Shown in pieces: positions 57,689 to 64,000 of a stretch of 64,000 nucleotides of DNA (within the stretch, counting starts at the first letter, position 1; each line of letters starts with the position of its first letter). The notes beneath the pieces were generated by a model. It ran no database searches and was not told the DNA's origin. It worked only from the letters and a program-made list of their open reading frames with translations. Source of the stretch: Zooshikella ganghwensis DSM 15267 (GTDB lineage Bacteria > Pseudomonadota > Gammaproteobacteria > Pseudomonadales > Zooshikellaceae); the NCBI RefSeq assembly GCF_000428585.1, contig NZ_AUAF01000010.1, positions 1 through 64,000 of the forward strand. Direction: 5' to 3'. Made by a program: the position numbers and the translations under genes.

Positions 57689-58525
57689 GTATCAGCTGTT
57701 TTCTCTCTATCACTAGCCCTTGCTTCAACCCTTCCTGCGTTTCACGCTTATTCCTCTGCATCAGCATCATACGTATCAGCCGCTCGACTCAACTGTAAAC
57801 CCAAAGGTAAGCAGCAGGCTCTTCACCAGCCGAAAGTGATTGATGGTGATACGTTGTATGGAAATGGTCAAAAAATTCGGCTAATAGGTATTAATACACC
57901 TGAGTTAGGATATGATAACTCTCCGTCAGAGCCTTTTGCTCTAGCAGCAAAGCAAGCAGCTAAACGCTGGCTAGAACAATACTCAAAACATCTCTTCTTC
58001 GTTAAAGGTAAGCAGCAGCGTGATCGTTATGGAAGAGTGCTGGCTTATATCGTTAATGAGCAAGGAGAGCTGCTTTCCAAGCATTTGTTGCTCAAAGGAT
58101 TGGGTTTTTACATTGCGGTTCCACCCAATACTGAATTATTGCCATGTTTTATAGCGGCAGAGAAGAGGGCTAGAAATAACAGGCAAAATATTTGGCGTGA
58201 GCTTTCACCAACAACTACTGGTAATGTAAGCCAGTCTGGCTTTCAGCTTGTACTTGGTAAAGTAACAAGTGTCATTATCACAGATAATCATTGGTGGGTC
58301 ATATTGGGTAAAGATATTGCGCTAAAGATACAGAAAGCAGACCAGCCTTTCTTCAATGTCGAGTGGGTCAAAAAACTGAAAAATACAACATTAGAAGTGC
58401 GTGGCTGGTTAATTGATCGACAGCATAAACGGCGTAAACTGCCAAAACACTATGCTCGCTGGCTAATGCTGGTAAGGCACCCTGCAGTGATACAACTAAA
58501 AAAGCCATCAAATAGAGTATATTAG
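57665..58525 (+). CDS. Exported staphylococcal-nuclease-like (thermonuclease) protein
   Basis: 286 residues if GTG at 57665 is the start. This gives a good signal peptide (VISTFFVSAVFSLSLALAS); no other start codon lies in frame nearby. The SNase domain (about residues 60-165) has VIDGDTLYGNG, IRLIGINTPELG, RDRYGRVLAYI and LLLKGLGFYI, covering the catalytic Arg/Glu/Arg region. About 110 C-terminal residues form an extra domain with strands (QLVLGKVTSVIITD, NTTLEVRGWLI). Similar proteins follow rpmE in Pseudomonas. It is a predicted Ca-dependent nuclease in the periplasm. Translation start is uncertain. Confidence 0.8.
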   Translation: MLVISTFFVSAVFSLSLALASTLPAFHAYSSASASYVSAARLNCKPKGKQQALHQPKVIDGDTLYGNGQKIRLIGINTPELGYDNSPSEPFALAAKQAAKRWLEQYSKHLFFVKGKQQRDRYGRVLAYIVNEQGELLSKHLLLKGLGFYIAVPPNTELLPCFIAAEKRARNNRQNIWRELSPTTTGNVSQSGFQLVLGKVTSVIITDNHWWVILGKDIALKIQKADQPFFNVEWVKKLKNTTLEVRGWLIDRQHKRRKLPKHYARWLMLVRHPAVIQLKKPSNRVY

Positions 58526-58568
58526 TACTCTTGGACTCATACCTGGCAACGTTTTTAAACGATTGTGA

Positions 58569-60047
58569 ATGCTCATGAAACATCTTAGTTTTTCATTGTC
58601 ACCTTATAATGGAACAGTTTTAATCCTGCTGATAGTGAGTTGCTTTAGTTTTTCGGGGTGTGTTGTAAACCCTGCAACAGGCGACTATGACTTTGTATTG
58701 ATGAGTGAGCAGGAGGAGTTGAATGTTGGGAGCAAAAATAATCTAAAGGTTCGTAATCAGCTTGCCATACTAGATACTCAAACGTTGCAGCACTATGTCC
58801 AAGAAGTTGGGCTTAAGGTTGCCCGTGTTAGTCATCGCCCTTCACTACCTTACCAATTTACAGTGGTTGATTCTCCAGAAGTTAATGCCTTTGCTTTGCC
58901 TGGTGGTTATATCTATGTCTATCGTGGGTTGCTAGCGTATTTAAACTCTGAGGCTGAGCTGGCAGCAGTATTAGCACACGAAGTTGCTCATGTAACTGCA
59001 AGGCATAGTGTACAGCAGCATGGTATGAGTACAGCCAGTAATGTCTTTGGTCAAGTGGTTGCAGCCTATACAGGGGTTGGTATTGCAGGAGATTTAACCA
59101 GTATTCTGGGTACTGCTGTGGTAAGAGGGTATGGTAGGGAGCATGAACTTGAAGCCGATGGTTTGGGTGCTTCTTATCTTGCTAAAGCAGGCTATAACCC
59201 GCAAGCCATGATTAATGTAGTGAAAGTACTAAAAAATCACGAAGTGTGGGCTACCAAGAAGGCTGAGGCAGAAGGTAAAGAGGCGAGCACTTACCATGGT
59301 ATTTTTTCAACACATCCTGATAACGACAAACGACTACAAGAAGTGGTAGCTAATGTACCAACTAAATCCCAAGGAAAAGTATTTTCAAGAAGGTACTTAG
59401 AGAAAATAAATGGGCTGGCATTTGGCGAAAGTAGCAGTACTGGTGTGACGATAAATAATCAGTTTTTACATAGGCCGATGAACTTTAAAGTGCACTTTCC
59501 CCAACACTGGAAAATTATTAATACACCTGCTCGTCTGATTGCCCACCCTATTGAAAAGTCCGCCATTTTTGTAATGGAACAAGGCCCCATCAAAAATGGC
59601 TTTAGGCCTGATGCATATTTGAAATCCCTTGTAGATCAACGTTATCGACTGCGAGGAGGACAGTCAATTCATATAGGTAATACTATTGGCTACACCGCGA
59701 TAGTCCAGCCGAAACTGGGGGGGAGCTTTATTCGTTTGGCGGTTTTCTTTCATGAAGGAAAAGTATTTATATTACAAGGGCAAGTTAAACAGAGTTCAAC
59801 ATTTGCCAGTTATGATGTTGAGTTCTTGCAAATCATAAATAGTTTTCAGTCGTTACCCCCGCAAGATTACCAACGAGCAGAAGGCGATAAAATTAAACTT
59901 ATCAAAGCTTCACCAGGGATGACATTTTCTGCATTGGCTAAGAGAAGTCCAATACGAGAGCAAGCTGAGCTTCAGTTACGTTTAATTAATGATATGTACC
60001 CTAAAGGGGAGCCCAAAGTAGGACAGTGGCTAAAGGTTATTGAATAA
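58569..60047 (+). CDS. M48-family metalloprotease lipoprotein
   Basis: 492 residues. The signal peptide ends in a lipobox (SFSGC, Cys31) followed by the typical VVNPATGDYDFVLMS. The M48 zinc motif is H137-E-V-A-H141 (LAHEVAHVTARH), with the third ligand in HELEADGLGASYL. It is BepA/LoiP-like in its first 260 residues. The second half is an additional domain ending in a probable LysM-like or SH3-like element (PKGEPKVGQWLKVIE). It probably acts in outer-membrane protein quality control. It starts 43 bases after the nuclease gene and may share its transcript. Confidence 0.85.
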   Translation: MLMKHLSFSLSPYNGTVLILLIVSCFSFSGCVVNPATGDYDFVLMSEQEELNVGSKNNLKVRNQLAILDTQTLQHYVQEVGLKVARVSHRPSLPYQFTVVDSPEVNAFALPGGYIYVYRGLLAYLNSEAELAAVLAHEVAHVTARHSVQQHGMSTASNVFGQVVAAYTGVGIAGDLTSILGTAVVRGYGREHELEADGLGASYLAKAGYNPQAMINVVKVLKNHEVWATKKAEAEGKEASTYHGIFSTHPDNDKRLQEVVANVPTKSQGKVFSRRYLEKINGLAFGESSSTGVTINNQFLHRPMNFKVHFPQHWKIINTPARLIAHPIEKSAIFVMEQGPIKNGFRPDAYLKSLVDQRYRLRGGQSIHIGNTIGYTAIVQPKLGGSFIRLAVFFHEGKVFILQGQVKQSSTFASYDVEFLQIINSFQSLPPQDYQRAEGDKIKLIKASPGMTFSALAKRSPIREQAELQLRLINDMYPKGEPKVGQWLKVIE

Positions 60048-60224
60048 AACAAATATCTTCTAATAAAAGGATTTTATGTACAAATCTAGTAACACGTTGA
60101 CACATGATTACGTAAAATTGACTATTAAACTTTGTAAATGTTTATGCAACATTGCTTGCTTGAGGGAGTAATGCCTTTTCTTTAAGCTGTTTAATTTAAC
60201 AACAAATAATTGGAAAACAACGCC

Positions 60225-61490
60225 ATGTCCGAGGACTTGAGAACCGCTGCACTGGAGTATCACGCTAATCCTAAACCAGGAAAAATCAGTATTGAGCTTA
60301 CAAAACCTGCCGAAACTGCACGACACTTAGCGCTTGCCTATAGCCCTGGTGTTGCAGAGCCCGTTCGTGAAATTGCGAAAGACCCAGAAAATGCTTACAA
60401 ATACACTGCTAAAGGTAACTTAGTTGCAGTTATTAGTAATGGCTCGGCTATTTTAGGCTTAGGTAATTTGGGGGCTTTGCCTAGTAAGCCCGTAATGGAA
60501 GGAAAAAGCTTATTGTTTAAGCGCTTTGCAGGCATAAACTCCATCGACATTGAGGTTGACTCTGAAAGCCCACAAGCGTTTATCGACACAGTAAAGCGAA
60601 TTGCTATTAGTTTTGGAGGCATTAACTTAGAAGATATCAAGGCCCCAGAGTGTTTTGATATTGAGCGTGAGTTAATCGAACTTTGCTCTATTCCGGTGTT
60701 TCATGATGATCAGCATGGAACAGCTATTGTTACAGCAGCAGGCATGTTGAATGCACTGGAGCTAGCTGGTAAGTCTATAAGTGATGTATCTATGGTTTGC
60801 TTAGGGGCAGGAGCTGCAGCGATTGCTTGTTGCAAGCTTCTTATTTCTTGTGGCATGAAGCCTGAGAATATTTACATGCTTGACCGAAAAGGCGTTATTC
60901 ACAGTGGCCGGCATGATCTAAACCAGTATAAAGCTGCTTTTGCTAATGAAACGTCGAAACGTACACTTGATGATGCTATTGAAGGTGCTGATGTCTTTTT
61001 GGGGCTTTCTGGGCCTAACTTATTATCGCCTGAGCAACTGAAAAAAATGGCGCCTAACCCCATTGTGTTTGCCTGCTCAAACCCTGACCCAGAAATCAAG
61101 CCTGAACTTGCACTCTCTGTTCGTGATGATGTCATTATGGCTACAGGGCGCTCTGATTACCCTAACCAGGTAAACAATGTATTAGGGTTTCCCTTTATTT
61201 TCCGTGGTGCGCTGGATGTTAGAGCGACAGTGATCAATGAAGAGATGAAGCTGGCGGCTGTTCATGCCTTGAAAGATCTGGCGAAAGAGCCTGTTCCTGA
61301 GGATGTTATTAATGCTTATGGTGGCAAGTCGCTCAGCTTTGGCCGTGACTATATTATTCCAAAGCCTATGGATGTCAGGCTGCTTGGAGTAGTATCTGCC
61401 GCTGTTGCCAAAGCAGCTGTAGACAGTGGGGCAGCCAAACTTGTATACCCGGATCACTATCCTCTTCAGGCTATTGAAGATATTAAGTAA
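60225..61490 (+). CDS. maeB: Malic enzyme, short form
   Basis: 421 residues from the ATG at 60225 (MSEDLRTAALEYHANP). It has the malic enzyme domain (LAYSPGVAEPV, DIKAPECFDIE, VFHDDQHGTAIV) and the NAD(P) domain (VCLGAGAAAIAC). It lacks the phosphotransacetylase-like C-terminal domain of E. coli MaeB, as in the Pseudomonas protein of this length. It decarboxylates malate to pyruvate, probably with NADP. It converges on ponA. Confidence 0.94.
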   Translation: MSEDLRTAALEYHANPKPGKISIELTKPAETARHLALAYSPGVAEPVREIAKDPENAYKYTAKGNLVAVISNGSAILGLGNLGALPSKPVMEGKSLLFKRFAGINSIDIEVDSESPQAFIDTVKRIAISFGGINLEDIKAPECFDIERELIELCSIPVFHDDQHGTAIVTAAGMLNALELAGKSISDVSMVCLGAGAAAIACCKLLISCGMKPENIYMLDRKGVIHSGRHDLNQYKAAFANETSKRTLDDAIEGADVFLGLSGPNLLSPEQLKKMAPNPIVFACSNPDPEIKPELALSVRDDVIMATGRSDYPNQVNNVLGFPFIFRGALDVRATVINEEMKLAAVHALKDLAKEPVPEDVINAYGGKSLSFGRDYIIPKPMDVRLLGVVSAAVAKAAVDSGAAKLVYPDHYPLQAIEDIK

Positions 61491-61554
61491 CTTTCATCTC
61501 AAGTCGCTTTCATTGATGTAATTACACAAATCTAACTAGCTGAAGCAAATACAC

Positions 61555-61585
61555 AAAAAAGGCACCACATGGTGCCTTTTTATTT
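61555..61585. terminator. Bidirectional terminator, maeB / ponA
   Basis: An A run with GGCACCA, CAT and TGGTGCC with a T run between convergent genes. Both sides carry the tract needed for termination. Confidence 0.9.
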
Positions 61586-61637
61586 TTTATATTGTAGTGA
61601 GGGTCAATTTAATTAGTGGCGAAGATGACACCTTTCA

Positions 61638-64000
61638 CTAGAAAATTTCCTCTGTTTTGAGTGCATCATCATTAATACTTGGCATCGCTACAGATGGGTC
61701 ATACTCAGGTGCATTTTCTTTTAAGAATATTTCGAACATAGCTCCAGGTGTTCCTGCCGCTACAGCCATACCTGTTTCTGGGTCAACACGAACACGCACT
61801 AAACCATCAGGTTGTGGCAGAGGGTGCTCAGGCTTGCCGGCCAATGCTTCCCCCATAAAACGTATCCAGACGGGCAGTGCAGCTGTACCACCGTATTCTC
61901 TTCTACCAAGGGTTTTAGGTTGATCAAACCCAACCCAAACAGAGGTTGCAACATCGGTGTTAAAACCGGAGAACCAGGCATCTTTCTGGTCATTCGTCGT
62001 ACCTGTTTTTCCTCCCAGATCACTACGTTTTAGTGCGAGTGCTCGGCGCCCTGTGCCATGCTTTATGACGTCTTGCAAAATGGTATACATAATGTAATTA
62101 GCTCTTGGGTCCATAATTTGCTGTGCGGGATAAAAGCTAGAGCCATCATCATCTGTTACCAAAAGTTCTGCTTCATCTGTTACCTTTGAAGGGTCTGGTG
62201 AGGGCTGGCAAGTCTTACAGACTTTATAGGGAGTTGCCTGGTACACTGTTTCATCTAGGTGATCAATACGACTGATAAAGTAAGGCTTTACTTGATAACC
62301 ACCATTAGCAAGGGCTGCATAGCCTGTTGCAAGTTCCATTGGGGTAAAGTCAGCAGCCCCTAATGCTAACGACAGATTGGGGACCAGCTTTTTCTCATCA
62401 AAGCCAAAACGAGTTACATAACTAATGGCTTTGTCAACGCCCATAGCTTGCAAGAGCCTGATAGACACAAGATTACGAGATAAGTAAAGTGCTTTTCGTA
62501 GTCGTGTTGGGCCAAAGAATTTACCCCCCGCATTTTCCGGACGCCAAACTTTCAAATTAGCATCAGGCATGACGATTGGAGCATCATTAATGGTTGTTGC
62601 AGCAGTAAAGCCATTTTCTAAACCAGCACTGTAAATAAATGGCTTGAAGTTGGAGCCCACTTGTCGTGCAGCTTGCGCTGCTCGGTTGAACTTGCTGTGA
62701 CTATAATCAAACCCTCCAACAACAGCAATAACAGCACCATCTTTGGGGTTAAGAGATACCAAAGCGCCTTGAACTTTAGGTATATGTCCAAGCTCATAAG
62801 TATCTTTTCCTTTGGGTTTAAATAGTCTGATCAGGTCGCCAATATTTACTACCTCGGCGGGTGATTTAGGCTGTGGCCCTAAAGAATTGACACTACGATA
62901 GCGGCGTGCCCATTTCAGTCCTTCCCAGCTCACACTGGCTGGTCCATGTTTCATCATTACGTCAATCGCATCTGGGCTAACATGAGTTACTATGGCTGGC
63001 TCTAAATTACCAACAATAGACGTTTGCTTAAGCTCTTTTTGCCATGCTTCTTCGTCAAACTCCGTGGGAGGTAGTTGTTTCTCAGGTCCTCTATAGCCAT
63101 GGCGCTGTTCATACTCTAATAAACCCAGATGAATGGCTTCCTGTGCTGCATTTTGTAGCTTACTGGATACGGTAGTGTAAACCGTGTAGCCATCAGTATA
63201 AGCATTTGGCCCAAAGCGCTCGACCATTTCCTGGCGAACCATTTCTGCCAAGTAGGGAGCATCTAACTCAATTTTCAAGCCATGGTAGCTGGCAGTGATA
63301 GGTTCTGCGACAGCTGAGTCATACTCATCTTGGCTTATAAAACTGAGGTAGTGCATACGGCCTAAAATCCAGTTACGGCGCTCAAGTGCTCGTTCTGGAT
63401 TAACTATAGGGTTATATGCAGAAGGTGCCTTAGGTAAACCTGCAATCATTGCAAATTGAGCTAAACTGAGTTGATCAATGGGTTTGCCATAATAAACTTG
63501 AGCCGCGGCGGCAATACCATAAGCTCGGTTACCCAGGTAGATCTTATTCATGTAAAGCTCAATGATATCGCCTTTGCTGAGTTCTTTTTCGATTTGAAGG
63601 GCAAGCAGGATTTCATTGAACTTACGGGAGAACACCCGTTCCCGACTAAGGAAGAAGTTACGGGCAACCTGCATGGTGATGGTACTACCACCTGACTGGA
63701 TGGCGCCGCTTTTTAGAAGCTGAGCAACGGCTCGACCAAGGCCTTTGGGGTCAACACCGTTGTGTGAAAAGAAGCGGTTGTCCTCTGCGGCGACAAACGC
63801 ATTGATCATTTGTTTGGGGGTATCTTCAAAAGCAATAGGTGCACGCCGTTGCTCGCCAAACTCGCCAATCAGTTTGTTGTCGCTTGAGTATATCCGTAAT
63901 GGGGTTTGCAAATTAATGTCACGTAAACTTTCAACTGATGGCAATGCTGGGCTAAGGTATAGGTATACACTCGTCAAAATGAGGAATGTGCCACATATTA
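61638..64000 (-). CDS. ponA: Penicillin-binding protein 1A, 5' end beyond the window
   Basis: At least 786 residues. The open frame continues past the apparent TTG at 63977 into hydrophobic residues (ICGTFLI then LTSVYLYL), the membrane anchor, so the true start is to the right of the window. The glycosyltransferase domain has EDNRFFSHNGVDPKG and GGSTITMQVARNFFL. The transpeptidase has SNFK (catalytic Ser in GSNFKPF), SRN (LSRNLVS) and KTGTT. It polymerises and cross-links peptidoglycan in elongation. It sits next to maeB as in Pseudomonas. Confidence 0.95.
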   Translation of the reverse strand, partial: ICGTFLILTSVYLYLSPALPSVESLRDINLQTPLRIYSSDNKLIGEFGEQRRAPIAFEDTPKQMINAFVAAEDNRFFSHNGVDPKGLGRAVAQLLKSGAIQSGGSTITMQVARNFFLSRERVFSRKFNEILLALQIEKELSKGDIIELYMNKIYLGNRAYGIAAAAQVYYGKPIDQLSLAQFAMIAGLPKAPSAYNPIVNPERALERRNWILGRMHYLSFISQDEYDSAVAEPITASYHGLKIELDAPYLAEMVRQEMVERFGPNAYTDGYTVYTTVSSKLQNAAQEAIHLGLLEYEQRHGYRGPEKQLPPTEFDEEAWQKELKQTSIVGNLEPAIVTHVSPDAIDVMMKHGPASVSWEGLKWARRYRSVNSLGPQPKSPAEVVNIGDLIRLFKPKGKDTYELGHIPKVQGALVSLNPKDGAVIAVVGGFDYSHSKFNRAAQAARQVGSNFKPFIYSAGLENGFTAATTINDAPIVMPDANLKVWRPENAGGKFFGPTRLRKALYLSRNLVSIRLLQAMGVDKAISYVTRFGFDEKKLVPNLSLALGAADFTPMELATGYAALANGGYQVKPYFISRIDHLDETVYQATPYKVCKTCQPSPDPSKVTDEAELLVTDDDGSSFYPAQQIMDPRANYIMYTILQDVIKHGTGRRALALKRSDLGGKTGTTNDQKDAWFSGFNTDVATSVWVGFDQPKTLGRREYGGTAALPVWIRFMGEALAGKPEHPLPQPDGLVRVRVDPETGMAVAAGTPGAMFEIFLKENAPEYDPSVAMPSINDDALKTEEIF

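Noticed and set aside
1-64000. tRNA, rRNA, CRISPR arrays and prophage genes
   Set aside because: I looked for cloverleaf-like blocks, repeat-spacer periodicity and phage structural genes and saw none; a covariance search would be more sensitive for small RNAs.

Overview
The window looks like a stretch of chromosome from an AT-rich marine gammaproteobacterium. The order of the core genes (hisBHAF; ctpA-envC-gpmI; yibN-grxC-secB; trmL-ntrC-ntrB-DUF4124-glnA-thiI-typA; pip-dtd; tatABC-hisEI-ubiBJE; hslUV-SPOR-argS; priA-rpmE; maeB-ponA) resembles Pseudomonas and Oceanospirillales chromosomes. An Oceanospirillales relative such as Zooshikella is my best guess; this is inferred from gene order, protein similarity recalled from memory and visible base composition, and I could not run a search.

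Layout. 1-8.1 kb is an accessory island: a broken IS982-type transposase, then three co-directional genes that together look like a contact-dependent inhibition / two-partner-secretion toxin locus in which the exoprotein is split into two separately exported polypeptides, with a PD-(D/E)XK-like toxin tip and an overlapping candidate immunity gene. 8.1-9.8 kb holds a SPOR lipoprotein, a small coiled-coil protein and a PanM-like acetyltransferase. 10.2-13.1 kb is the hisBHAF operon. 13.2-19.1 kb, on the minus strand, has guanine deaminase and the gpmI-envC-ctpA group. 19.3-20.6 kb is yibN-grxC-secB.

20.9-25.9 kb is a five-gene operon lying between the housekeeping genes secB and trmL. It encodes a ParB-fold serine kinase-like protein, SbnA-like and SbnB-like enzymes (together predicted to make L-2,3-diaminopropionate), a heme-oxygenase-like diiron oxidase and a lactate-permease-family transporter. 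This is the best candidate for an undescribed small-molecule pathway.

25.9-31.9 kb is the nitrogen-control block trmL, ntrC, ntrB, a DUF4124 protein and glnA, with a clear sigma-54 promoter and NtrC-type sites upstream of glnA. thiI and typA follow on the plus strand. 35.8-40.5 kb is a second accessory stretch: an ERI-1-like exonuclease, a glycine-rich-domain membrane protein with a Cys/Ser/Gly tail, a Cys-rich secreted protein, an unknown 388-residue protein with a glycine-zipper segment, a small cytoplasmic subtilase and a lipoprotein. 40.7-54.8 kb is mostly housekeeping: pip, dtd, rsmE, twin-arginine export, the last histidine-pathway steps, ubiquinone biosynthesis, the HslUV protease and argS, with a possible small RNA just before argS. 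54.8-64 kb has priA, rpmE, an exported nuclease, an M48 metalloprotease, malic enzyme and PBP1A, which runs off the right edge.

No rRNA, tRNA, CRISPR array or prophage was seen.
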